A stretch of 13,869 nt of DNA from 1XD8-76 sp051880335 (GCA_051880335.1 JBJENT010000129.1:1-13869), one strand, 5' to 3'. Shown: positions 1 through 7,150, counted from the first letter of the stretch. Notes: generated by a model from the sequence alone, not told the origin. A program made the numbers and translations.

Positions 1-11
1 AGGAAGAGAAA

Positions 12-1469
12 ATGAAAAAAAAGTTTCCCCGTTTGATGTTATCTGCTCTCAATAGTGGCAGTGGAAAAACATATATTACTTGTGGACTTTTAACATTACT
101 TGCCAGAAAAGGCGTGGGTGTTAGAAGCTTTAAGTGTGGTCCCGACTATATTGATCCCATGTTCCATCGTGCAGTATTGCAGATCCCGTCCAAAAATCTG
201 GATCCCTATTTTACCGACAGAAATACCACCAGAGAATTATTTGCCGGCTCAGCTTCGGATGAAATCTCTCTGATAGAGGGTGTTATGGGATACTTTGATG
301 GATTGGGCGGAACCCAGATCCGGGGGTCTAGCTTTGAGCTGGCCACTATGTTGGAAACACCGGTGGTTCTGATTGTGGACTGCAAAGGGGTGGGCAGGAC
401 TGTGTGCGCTCAGATCAAAGGAATGCTGGATTATGAATCGGAGCATCTGGGCAAGAACAGGATGGATTGTACATCAGATCATTCAGGCAAAGACATGATG
501 GATTGTACATCAGATCATCTGATCAAGGGAGTTATCTTAAACCGTATGTCGGCTATGCTTTTTCCTGCAATGAAAGAGCAGATCGAATCGGAACTTCCGG
601 TTAAAGTACTGGGATATTTGCCGGAGCAGAAAGACTTTCATTTGGACAGCCGCCATCTGGGACTGAAAATGCCGGAAGAGATAGCGGATTTAAGGGAGAA
701 GTTTGATCATCTGGCGGACACGCTGGAAAGTACCGTAGATTTGGAGGCATTCCTGATGCTGGCAAAGCAGGCTCCGGCAATGGAATGCAAGAGTGAGAAA
801 GACATTCAAAAACAAATACAAAGACAAGGACAAATACAAAAACGAAAGGAACCTTCCTGCCGGATCGGTGTGGCGAAGGACAGCGCCTTCTGTTTTTACT
901 ATGAAGATAATATCAGGCTTTTGGAAGAAAATGGCGCAGAGATTTTCTATTTTTCACCGTTACAGGATCAAAATCTTCCGGATGTGGATGGAATTTTGAT
1001 TGGCGGTGGTTATCCGGAGCTTTATGCAGAGGAGTTATCGCAAAACGCAGAAATGAAAAAAGCCATTTTTCAGGCAGTGGAGAGTGGAATGCCCATGCTG
1101 GCCGAATGTGGCGGATTTATGTATTTACAGAAAAGTCTGAAAGACAAACAGGAACATGTCTGGGAAATGGTCGGCGTCCTTCCCGGAGAATGTTATGACA
1201 CAGGACGTCTGGGCAGGTTTGGCTATGTGGAACTGGCCTTCCGGGATGGAAAGAAAATAAAGGCTCACGAATTTCACTATTATGACAGCACGGAAAACGG
1301 AGATTACGCACATGCAGAAAAGCCTATGGGGAACCGCTTTTGGGAATGCATGGCAAAATACAAAGGGATTCTGGCAGGATTTCCTCATTTATACTATCCT
1401 TCCTGTCCGGAATTTGCGGCTGATTTTGTAAAGCAATGTGCTGGGTGGAAAAACAAGAATGCTTTGTAA
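12..1469 (+). CDS. cbiA: Cobyrinate a,c-diamide synthase (CbiA)
   Basis: This enzyme uses ATP and glutamine to amidate the a and c carboxylates of (cobalt-)cobyrinic acid in the cytoplasmic cobalamin pathway. The N-terminal half is the synthetase domain, with a P-loop NSGSGKT at residues 14-20 and the motif KCGPDYIDP at 41-49. The C-terminal half is a class I glutamine amidotransferase domain, with GGGYPELYAEEL at 331-342, the nucleophile Cys366 in AECGGFMY, and a C-terminal GFPHLYYPS containing His459. At 485 residues it is somewhat longer than usual (about 450-460). The excess sits in two repeat-bearing stretches: residues 143-172, and a Q/K-rich interdomain linker around 260-280. The ATG at 12 follows AGGAAGAG at 1-8. 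The upstream edge of the window already lies inside the operon, and cobT follows after 61 bp. Family assignment is secure; the exact amidation order is family knowledge. Confidence 0.95.
   Translation: MKKKFPRLMLSALNSGSGKTYITCGLLTLLARKGVGVRSFKCGPDYIDPMFHRAVLQIPSKNLDPYFTDRNTTRELFAGSASDEISLIEGVMGYFDGLGGTQIRGSSFELATMLETPVVLIVDCKGVGRTVCAQIKGMLDYESEHLGKNRMDCTSDHSGKDMMDCTSDHLIKGVILNRMSAMLFPAMKEQIESELPVKVLGYLPEQKDFHLDSRHLGLKMPEEIADLREKFDHLADTLESTVDLEAFLMLAKQAPAMECKSEKDIQKQIQRQGQIQKRKEPSCRIGVAKDSAFCFYYEDNIRLLEENGAEIFYFSPLQDQNLPDVDGILIGGGYPELYAEELSQNAEMKKAIFQAVESGMPMLAECGGFMYLQKSLKDKQEHVWEMVGVLPGECYDTGRLGRFGYVELAFRDGKKIKAHEFHYYDSTENGDYAHAEKPMGNRFWECMAKYKGILAGFPHLYYPSCPEFAADFVKQCAGWKNKNAL
438..527 (+). 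repeat. In-frame 36-bp tandem repeat inside cbiA
   Basis: Two full units (438-473 and 474-509) and a partial third (510-527) encode SEHLGKNRMDCT, SDHSGKDMMDCT and SDHLIK. The 22-base string at 461-482 recurs exactly at 497-518, giving a period of 36 bases. It sits just before the conserved IKGVILNR strand of the synthetase domain (residues 171-178), where relatives usually have a short loop. The frame is kept, so this is an expansion and not a disruption. Confidence 0.9.
813..848 (+). repeat. 18-bp tandem repeat in the cbiA interdomain linker
   Basis: Two 18-base units at 813-830 and 831-848 encode QIQRQG and QIQKRK (residues 268-279). They lie in the A-rich, Q/K-rich linker that joins the synthetase domain to the glutaminase domain. 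The two units begin with the same CAAATACAAA string. The composition differs from the rest of the gene and suggests a flexible linker lengthened by duplication. Confidence 0.75.
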
Positions 1470-1530
1470 GAAGCAGATCATGGAAAAACAGAAGTGTTTG
1501 TAAAGTAGTAAGTTATGTGAAAGAATTGGG

Positions 1531-2616
1531 ATGGAAAGTATGCAACCGGTAAATGTGACAGAACAATTCCAAATAGAAAAACCCGACGTATCCATAAAGG
1601 AGGCGGCAAAAGCAAAATGGGATGCCATTGCCAAGCCATTGGATGGCCTTGGAAAGCTGGAGGAGTTTATCTGCCGGATTGCGGCCATACAGGGGACGAC
1701 TGAGGTGAATATTCATAAGCGCGCAGTGATTGCCATGTGTGCAGACAATGGAATCGTAGAAGAGGGAGTGACCCAGGCCGGACAGGACGTGACAGCCATT
1801 GTGGCTCTGGATATGGCAAAAGGGATTGCTTCGGTTTGCCAGATGGGACAGGTTGGAGGAGTGGATGTGATTCCTGTGGATATCGGTATCAGTTGCCAGG
1901 CATCGCATGAAAATCTGCTGGCAAAGAAAGTGGCTCCCGGAACCGGAAATTTCCTGAAAGAGCCTGCTATGACTAAAGAGGAAATGTGGCAGGCTATTCA
2001 GACAGGGGCAGATCTGGTTTGGGAATATAAGCAGAAAGGCTACCGCATTTTTGCTACTGGTGAAATGGGAATCGGGAATACCACAACCAGCTCGGCAATG
2101 GCCAGCGCACTGCTTGGGATGCCGGTGGAAGAAGTGACCGGAAGAGGTGCAGGGCTCAGTGATGCAGGATTAAGCCGGAAAAAAGAAGTCATCCAACAGG
2201 CGCTTCAGAAATACGGGTTACAGTCATCCGGAATTACTCCGGCATTTGCTGAAAAAGTACTGCAATGTGTGGGGGGTCTGGATATTGCCGGTCTTGTAGG
2301 CGTGTATCTGGGAGGCGCTCTTTATCATGTGCCCATTGTGATAGACGGAATCATCAGTGCAGTGGCTGCACTGTGTGCGGAAAAAATGTTCCCCGGAGCA
2401 GTGGATTATATGATACCCTCTCATATGAGTCAGGAACCGGCCACCCGGGGAATCATGAAAGAACTTGGTCTTTCTCCGATCATAGACGGAAATCTCTGCC
2501 TGGGAGAAGGTACCGGTGCAGTTCTTTTATTTCCTATGCTGGATATGGCACTTCGGGTGTATGATGCAAATACCACCTTTGAAGATATTCAGGTAGGGCA
2601 ATATGAGAGGTATTAA
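1531..2616 (+). CDS. cobT: Nicotinate-nucleotide:dimethylbenzimidazole phosphoribosyltransferase (CobT)
   Basis: CobT moves the phosphoribosyl group from nicotinate mononucleotide to the lower-ligand base, giving the alpha-ribotide used in nucleotide loop assembly of cobalamin. Visible family motifs are KPLDGLGKLE (35-44), a phosphate-binding ATGEMGIGNTTTSSAM (175-190), GRGAGLSD (204-211), MIPSHMSQEPATRG (294-307) and LGEGTGA (324-330). Glu326 in the last motif matches the family's catalytic glutamate. The 361-residue length is normal for the family. The start is uncertain: neither the ATG at 1531 nor the one at 1540 (MQPVN) has a good ribosome binding site, but both lie well before the conserved core. 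The gene is followed at once by sirC, whose preferred ATG begins one base after this stop. No tandem insert is seen in this protein. Confidence 0.95.
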   Translation: MESMQPVNVTEQFQIEKPDVSIKEAAKAKWDAIAKPLDGLGKLEEFICRIAAIQGTTEVNIHKRAVIAMCADNGIVEEGVTQAGQDVTAIVALDMAKGIASVCQMGQVGGVDVIPVDIGISCQASHENLLAKKVAPGTGNFLKEPAMTKEEMWQAIQTGADLVWEYKQKGYRIFATGEMGIGNTTTSSAMASALLGMPVEEVTGRGAGLSDAGLSRKKEVIQQALQKYGLQSSGITPAFAEKVLQCVGGLDIAGLVGVYLGGALYHVPIVIDGIISAVAALCAEKMFPGAVDYMIPSHMSQEPATRGIMKELGLSPIIDGNLCLGEGTGAVLLFPMLDMALRVYDANTTFEDIQVGQYERY

Positions 2617-2617
2617 A

Positions 2618-3178
2618 ATGGCACAACATGACTATTTTCCGCTGTTTTTTTCTATGGAAAATAAGAACATATTTATTATCGGTGGAGGCCGGGTGGCAGA
2701 AAGACGCATTCAGAGTCTCTTGGAATTCGGGGCAGAAATGACAGTGGTGTCACCGGAAGTGACGGAAAAGATCAGGCAGTTATCCGATGAGCAGGCTGTC
2801 CGATGGATACCACAGTGCTACCGGGAAGCGCATCTGTGTCAAGAGACGGATTGGAATCAGGAAGCACATCTGAGTCCGGCAGCAGACTTGAAGCAGGAAC
2901 CACATCTGAGTCAGGTAGCAGATTTGAACCAGGAGGTATATCCGGACTTTGTACTTGTCTGCACCAACGATGCGGTGTTGAATCATCAGATTGCCCTGTT
3001 CTGCAAAGAAAAAGGAATCCCCGTCAATAATGCTTCCTGTAAGGAAGACAGTGATTTTTATTTTCCTGCATTAATCCGGCATGATGGGTTGGTGTTTGGA
3101 GTGAGCTCCGATGGGAGCGATCATAAAAAAGTCCGCAGTGTATGTGAAAAAATTAGGAGATTACTACAAAATAAATGA
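2618..3178 (+). CDS. sirC: Precorrin-2 dehydrogenase (SirC / CysG N-terminal type)
   Basis: This NAD-dependent enzyme oxidises precorrin-2 to sirohydrochlorin, the substrate of the CbiK cobaltochelatase encoded at 7296-8135. The protein opens with AQHDYFPLFFSMENKN, typical of the family, followed by a Rossmann motif IIGGGRVAERR. Later come LVCTNDAVLNHQIA and a C-terminal block with VNNASCKEDSDFYFPALI. I chose the ATG at 2618: it begins one base after the cobT stop, has GAGAGG at 2605-2610 at good spacing, and places M-x-x-x-x-YFPLF as in relatives. The in-frame ATG at 2603 would add MRGIK. The protein is 186 residues, longer than the roughly 150-160 I expect; a three-unit 12-residue repeat accounts for the excess. 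The C-terminal ferrochelatase-type extension of Met8 is absent, which fits a separate CbiK. Confidence 0.92.
   Translation: MAQHDYFPLFFSMENKNIFIIGGGRVAERRIQSLLEFGAEMTVVSPEVTEKIRQLSDEQAVRWIPQCYREAHLCQETDWNQEAHLSPAADLKQEPHLSQVADLNQEVYPDFVLVCTNDAVLNHQIALFCKEKGIPVNNASCKEDSDFYFPALIRHDGLVFGVSSDGSDHKKVRSVCEKIRRLLQNK
2822..2935 (+). repeat. In-frame 36-bp tandem repeat inside sirC
   Basis: Three 36-base units (2822-2857, 2858-2893, 2894-2929) encode REAHLCQETDWN, QEAHLSPAADLK and QEPHLSQVADLN, and a fourth begins with QE. Conserved bases include the CAGGAA..ACATCTGAGTC core of units two and three. The array lies between the strand VRWIPQCY and the strand YPDFVLVCTND, normally a short loop after the third beta strand of the Rossmann fold. 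The reading frame is preserved throughout. Confidence 0.92.
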
Positions 3179-4062
3179 TGAAAGAAATACGTATCGGGAC
3201 CAGGGAGAGTAAGCTGGCACTGATTCAGGCACAGATGTTGCAAAAGCATATCAATGGTTTGCCGGGATGCAGTGCTACACTTTTGCCAATGAAAACAACC
3301 GGAGACAAAATATTGCATATCCCCTTAGACCAGATTGGCGGGAAAGGTTTGTTTTTAAAAGAACTGGACATGGCGCTTCAGGAGGGAAAAACAGATCTTT
3401 CGGTACACAGCCTGAAGGATGTGACGATGGAACTTCCGGAAGGATATCCGCTGCTTGGGGTATCGGTAAGGGAAGACCCAAGAGACGTTCTGGTTCTGCC
3501 TAAGGGAATGAGTGGGATAGATTTCCATAAACCAATCGGATGTTCCAGCAAACGCCGGATATTGCAGATGAAGAAGCTTTTTCCCAATGCCGATTTTCAG
3601 AGTATTCGAGGGAACATTGAGACCCGTCTGGAGAAGCTGGACAGCGGTCAGTACAGTGCATTGGTGCTTGCAGCAGCAGGTCTGAAAAGACTTGGGCTGG
3701 AGCAGAGGATAAGCCGATATTTTACAGTGGATGAGATCATTCCGGCGGCCGGCCAGGGAATGCTGGCAGTACAGGGCAGGGAAGATTTTGATACTTCTGT
3801 TTTGGAAGGTTTTCTGGATGAAAATGCCCGGAGGATGGCAATGGCAGAAAGGGCCTTTGTAAAATATCTGGACGGAGGATGCTCTTCGCCCATTGCAGCC
3901 TATGCAGAGATTAGTGGAGATCAGTTGTCCTTAACCGGCTTATATTATGAAGAGCAGTTTGGAGAAGAATATCAGGTCGGAAAAATAACCGGGGACGTTT
4001 CCCAGGCAGAGCAGCTGGGGATTATGCTGGCAAAGAGAATGCGGGGATCAAAAGACCTTTAG
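3175..4062 (+). CDS. hemC: Hydroxymethylbilane synthase (porphobilinogen deaminase, HemC)
   Basis: HemC joins four porphobilinogen molecules into linear hydroxymethylbilane. The sequence shows IGTRESKLALIQAQ (7-20), KTTGDK (40-45), GGKGLFLKELDMAL (55-68) and SVHSLKDV (76-83) with the catalytic-type Asp82. It also shows RGNIETRLEKL (145-155), PAAGQGMLAVQGR (190-202) and LDGGCSSPIA (232-241). Cys236 is the expected attachment point for the dipyrromethane cofactor. At 295 residues it is slightly shorter than E. coli HemC (about 310). The ATG at 3175 overlaps the sirC stop (ATGA), suggesting translational coupling; an adjacent ATG at 3178 is equally possible. The nearest SD-like AGGAGA (3155-3160) lies inside sirC and is rather far away. 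All catalytic motifs are intact. Confidence 0.96.
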   Translation: MMKEIRIGTRESKLALIQAQMLQKHINGLPGCSATLLPMKTTGDKILHIPLDQIGGKGLFLKELDMALQEGKTDLSVHSLKDVTMELPEGYPLLGVSVREDPRDVLVLPKGMSGIDFHKPIGCSSKRRILQMKKLFPNADFQSIRGNIETRLEKLDSGQYSALVLAAAGLKRLGLEQRISRYFTVDEIIPAAGQGMLAVQGREDFDTSVLEGFLDENARRMAMAERAFVKYLDGGCSSPIAAYAEISGDQLSLTGLYYEEQFGEEYQVGKITGDVSQAEQLGIMLAKRMRGSKDL

Positions 4063-4092
4063 AAATTTATAGAAAAACAGGAATCAGGAAGA

Positions 4093-5706
4093 ATGAAGCA
4101 GGGAAAAGTATATCTGGTGGGAGCAGGACCTTCGGATGAAGGACTGTTTACCATAAAAGGGAATGCTCTTCTGAAAAAGGCAGATGCAGTTGTTTATGAT
4201 GCCCTTGTGGGAAGCAGTATAGTGGCTATGATACCGGAGAACGCAGAAAAAATATATGTGGGAAAGCATTCCGGCCATCATACCATAAAGCAGGAAGAAA
4301 TCAGCAGGCTTTTGGTCCGGTTGGCAAAACAGGGAAAAGAAGTGGTCAGACTGAAAGGCGGCGATTCGTTTTTGTTCGGACGGGGTGGTGAAGAACTGGA
4401 AGAACTGATAAAAGAAGAAATCACCTTTGAGGTGGTGCCGGGGGTGACTTCGGCTCTTTCGGTGCCGGCATATGCGGGAATTCCGGTAACACATCGGGAG
4501 TTTTCTTCCTCCCTGCACATTATCACAGGTCATAAAAAGCAGGGAGAGACGTTACAGATTGATTTTGATGCACTGGTGAAAGCCGGTGGTACCTATGTGT
4601 TCCTGATGGGCGTTACCGCGATGGAAGATATCTGCAATGGTTTTCTGAAGGCAGGAATGGAACCGGAGATGCCGGCTGCCATGATATCTCAAGGGACTAC
4701 GTCCCGGCAGCGCAGGGTAGTGGCTACCCTTTGTACCCTGGTGGAAAAAGTAAAAAAGGAAAAGCTGGAAACACCGGCTATTCTGATGATTGGCCAGGTA
4801 TGCCGGCTGGCAGAAGCTTTTACCTGGTATGAAAAGCTACCCTTATTTGGAAAGAAAATCGTGATAACCAGGCCTGCTGACAGAAGTAAAGGGCTGGCCA
4901 TGGAGCTTCGCAGCAGAGGTGCGGAGGTGCTGGAAATCCCCACGATTGTAACCAAACCTGCTGGGGACCGGAAGGAACTTGTTTCTGCAATCCACCATAT
5001 GATGGAGCGTACAGGATATGATGCTGTGACAAGACGTGACAGGGTAGCAGTGCATGGAGCTAAGGCAGAATATGACAGGGCGGTTGAGCATGACACTATA
5101 GAGAAACATGACAAAATCGCCGGAGCAAACTGGCTTGTTTTTACCTCACCTGCAGGAGTGGATTATTTTTGGGGCGTACTTACCCGGGAAAAGCTGGACG
5201 TCCGATGCCTTTTGGGTGTCAAGATTGCGGTGATTGGCAGTGGAACAAAGGGGCAGCTGGAAGAAAAGGGCATTTTTGCAGATCTGATGCCGGAGGAATA
5301 CCATGGAGAAGCCCTGGGGAAAAAACTGGCAGAGGTACTTTCGCCGGGAGATCATGTGATGATCCCAAGGGCAAGAATGGGAAATCAGGAACTGATTCAG
5401 GAAATAAGACGGGTGCCGGATGTTGTCATTGAGGACATTGCGCTGTATGATACCACATATGCGGCGCAGTCTGCCATCGATTTGAAAGAACTGTTTGAAA
5501 AAGAGCCGGATACGTTAGTTGTTTTTACCAGTTCTTCCACGGTGAAAGGATTTGTTTCCATGACAGAAGGACTTGATTATAGAGGCGTAAAAGCAATCTG
5601 TATCGGAAAGCAGACTGCCCGGATGGCAGCAGAGTATGGGATGCAATGTGAGATTTCAAAAGAGGCTACAATGGATGGGCTGGTGGAAGTTATCTGTAAT
5701 TTATGA
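4093..5706 (+). CDS. cobA-hemD: Fused uroporphyrinogen-III C-methyltransferase / uroporphyrinogen-III synthase (CobA-HemD)
   Basis: Residues 1 to about 245 form the SAM-dependent methyltransferase that makes precorrin-2. Its motifs are VYLVGAGPSDEGLFTIKG (6-23), RLKGGDSFLFGRGGEE (86-101), VVPGVTSALSVPAYAGIP (114-131) and TYVFLMGV (167-174). Residues from about 250 to 537 form uroporphyrinogen-III synthase, which closes hydroxymethylbilane into uroporphyrinogen III. It shows KIVITRPADRSKGLAMELRS (255-274), WLVFTSPAGVDYF (347-359) and VVFTSSSTVKGF (476-487). The fusion lets one protein make uroporphyrinogen III and methylate it at the branch point to corrinoids. The ATG at 4093 is preceded by AGGAA at 4079-4083 and again at 4086-4090. 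The HemD half has a repetitive insert at about residues 315-345, making the protein (537 residues) longer than the usual fusion of about 500. Confidence 0.95.
   Translation: MKQGKVYLVGAGPSDEGLFTIKGNALLKKADAVVYDALVGSSIVAMIPENAEKIYVGKHSGHHTIKQEEISRLLVRLAKQGKEVVRLKGGDSFLFGRGGEELEELIKEEITFEVVPGVTSALSVPAYAGIPVTHREFSSSLHIITGHKKQGETLQIDFDALVKAGGTYVFLMGVTAMEDICNGFLKAGMEPEMPAAMISQGTTSRQRRVVATLCTLVEKVKKEKLETPAILMIGQVCRLAEAFTWYEKLPLFGKKIVITRPADRSKGLAMELRSRGAEVLEIPTIVTKPAGDRKELVSAIHHMMERTGYDAVTRRDRVAVHGAKAEYDRAVEHDTIEKHDKIAGANWLVFTSPAGVDYFWGVLTREKLDVRCLLGVKIAVIGSGTKGQLEEKGIFADLMPEEYHGEALGKKLAEVLSPGDHVMIPRARMGNQELIQEIRRVPDVVIEDIALYDTTYAAQSAIDLKELFEKEPDTLVVFTSSSTVKGFVSMTEGLDYRGVKAICIGKQTARMAAEYGMQCEISKEATMDGLVEVICNL
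5035..5127 (+). repeat. In-frame 36-bp tandem repeat inside the HemD domain
   Basis: Two diverged 36-base units (5035-5070 and 5071-5106) and the start of a third (from 5107) encode RDRVAVHGAKAE, YDRAVEHDTIEK and HDKIAG. The anchor TGACAGGG occurs at 5037 and 5073, and TGACAAAA at 5109, exactly 36 bases apart each time. The insert separates TGYD from ANWLVFTSPAG, which in relatives are nearly adjacent (YDWLVFTS-like). The units are more diverged than those in cbiA and sirC, so the duplication looks older. Confidence 0.78.
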
Positions 5707-5708
5707 GC

Positions 5709-5865
5709 ATCTACAAGCAATCTATAAGCAATATATGGAATCTATAAGCAATCTATATGAAATCCATAAGAAATCAATAAGTAATATATGAGAAATCAAT
5801 AAGTAATATATGAGAAATCAATAAGCAAAATATAAGTAATATATAAGCAATATAGCAAAAGAGCC
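5709..5865 (+). repeat. Degenerate ~22-bp AT-rich tandem array between cobA-hemD and hemB
   Basis: The 198-bp spacer between cobA-hemD and hemB is almost entirely built from repeats of about 20-22 bases on the theme AAATCAATAAGTAATATATG. The units at 5769-5790 and 5791-5812 are identical, and 5813-5834 is a diverged copy. Earlier copies read AATCTATAAGCAATATATGG (5719-5738) and a close variant (5739-5760). Every frame contains TAA or TGA stops, so it is not coding. There are no spacers, so it is not a CRISPR array. It may be a transcription or mRNA-stability feature inside the operon, or simple slippage product. Confidence 0.88.
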
Positions 5866-5904
5866 ACAGGCAAATAGAAAAAGAGACAGAAAGGATTAGC
5901 ATAA

Positions 5905-6780
5905 ATGGACAGGATATACCGACCAAGGAGACTGCGTACCAGCGCTACGCTCCGAAAAATGGTAAGAGAGACGAGAATGGACAAATCTTCTTTGATTTAT
6001 CCCATGTTCGTGGTAGAAGGAAGTGGAATAAAACAGGAGATTCCTTCTATGCCGGGACAATTTCGTTATAGTGTGGACCGACTGGAGGAAAAACTGATAG
6101 AGCTTTTGGACAGTGGCATTTCATCTGTGATGCTTTTCGGAATCCCAGATCATAAGGATGAAGTGGGAAGTGGTGCCTATGACCATAGCGGAATTGTGCA
6201 AAAAGCATTTCGCATGGCCAGGAAACAGTGCCCGGAAATATATCTGATCGGTGATGTCTGCATGTGTGAGTATACCTCCCATGGGCATTGCGGAATCCTG
6301 CGTGGAGATTATGTGGATAACGATAAAACATTGGATGTTCTGGCAGATATTGCACTCAGTCAGGTGCAGGCAGGAGCAAATATGGTGGCTCCGTCGGACA
6401 TGATGGATGGTCGTGTGGCAGCGATCCGTAGCAAACTGGATCAGGCAGGCTATTTGGAAACTCCGATTATGGCATACTCTGCAAAATTTGCTTCTTCTTT
6501 TTATGAACCATTTCGGGATGCGGCTGAATCAGCACCGGCCTTTGGAGACAGAAAATCTTATCAAATGGATTATCATAACAGCCGGGAGGCTTTGAAAGAA
6601 GTGATGCTGGATATCGACGAAGGCGCAGATATCGTGATGGTCAAACCTGCCATGTGCTATGGCGATCTGATCAGACAGGTAAAGGATGCCACCGATATTC
6701 CGGTGGCTGCTTACAGTGTCAGTGGAGAATACGCTATGGTTAAAGCGGCTGCTATGCAGGGATGGGTGACAGAAGAAAAG
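5905..6780 (+). CDS. hemB: Delta-aminolevulinic acid dehydratase / porphobilinogen synthase (HemB), 3' end lost in gap
   Basis: HemB condenses two 5-aminolevulinate molecules into porphobilinogen, the first step carried by this cluster. The 292 visible residues contain the cysteine-type metal site DVCMCEYTSHGHCG with Cys119, Cys121 and Cys129, as in zinc-dependent enzymes. The two active-site lysines are present: Lys194 in SAKFASSFYEPF, and the Schiff-base Lys247 in MVKPAMCYGDL. A full HemB is about 325-330 residues, so roughly 35 C-terminal residues are missing into the run of N that begins at 6781. The ATG at 5905 has AAAGGA at 5890-5895. The ORF cannot be continued across the gap: what follows (YVLCTGWNG...) is not a HemB ending, and the N run probably does not show the true gap length. 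Confidence 0.94.
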
Positions 6781-6880
6781 NNNNNNNNNNNNNNNNNNNN
6801 NNNNNNNNNNNNNNNNNNNNNNNNNNNNNNNNNNNNNNNNNNNNNNNNNNNNNNNNNNNNNNNNNNNNNNNNNNNNNNNN
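6781..6880. other. Assembly gap (100 N)
   Basis: Exactly 100 N occur here, the conventional placeholder for a gap of unknown length. The gap removes the end of hemB and possibly the start of the following zinc-ribbon gene. Its real size is unknown, and whole genes could be missing; hemL commonly follows hemB in such operons. Confidence 0.97.
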
Positions 6881-6883
6881 GTT

Positions 6884-7150
6884 ATGTATTATGTACCGGA
6901 TGGAACGGAAAGATGTGGGTATTATGAATGCGAGGATTGCCATACCAGATTTCTGGATCTTCAGATAGCACCTACTATGGTCTGTCCCTATTGTGGGGAA
7001 GAGATTGATATGGAGATCGGACCGGATGACGAAATCACAGAGCCAAAGGAATCTGCCAAATTGATTCAAATGGTGGAAGGGGAAGACGTAGAAAAAATGG
7101 ATACTCTTCTCAGTCTGGCAATTACCGGTGGAGATTATAGTTGGATTTAA
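6884..7150 (+). CDS. Small zinc-ribbon protein, function unknown
   Basis: I do not recognise a named family. The 88-residue product has two cysteine knuckles, C16-E-D-C19 and C34-P-Y-C37, with a further Cys11, and a hydrophobic-aromatic core (GYYECEDCHTRFL). This is typical of a small structural zinc ribbon. The second half is acidic (IGPDDEITEP, VEGEDVEKMD) and ends in GGDYSWI. The ATG at 6884 lies only three bases after the N gap, so the true start may be upstream and the protein could be longer. It is the last gene before a strong terminator and so is probably co-transcribed with hemB. Zinc-ribbon proteins of this size may bind nucleic acid or protein; nothing here settles that. Confidence 0.75.
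   Translation: MYYVPDGTERCGYYECEDCHTRFLDLQIAPTMVCPYCGEEIDMEIGPDDEITEPKESAKLIQMVEGEDVEKMDTLLSLAITGGDYSWI

Noticed and set aside
1..11. Cobalamin riboswitch upstream of cbiA
   Set aside because: Only the ribosome binding site is within the window; the operon starts further upstream, so nothing can be said.
2603..2617. Earlier start for the precorrin-2 dehydrogenase (MRGIK extension)
   Set aside because: The ATG at 2618 has better spacing to GAGAGG and fits the family N-terminus; the extension overlaps cobT.
4084..5114. Long antisense reading frames opposite cobA-hemD
   Set aside because: They lack ribosome binding sites and recognisable motifs, and they lie fully opposite a well-conserved gene; they are frame shadows.
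5709..5865. CRISPR array
   Set aside because: The copies are adjacent without unique spacers, are only about 22 bases long, and differ in length and sequence. No cas genes are present.
6881..6927. Continuation of hemB after the N run
   Set aside because: The translated stretch is not a HemB C-terminus and is another frame of the zinc-ribbon gene; the frame across an unknown-length gap has no meaning.
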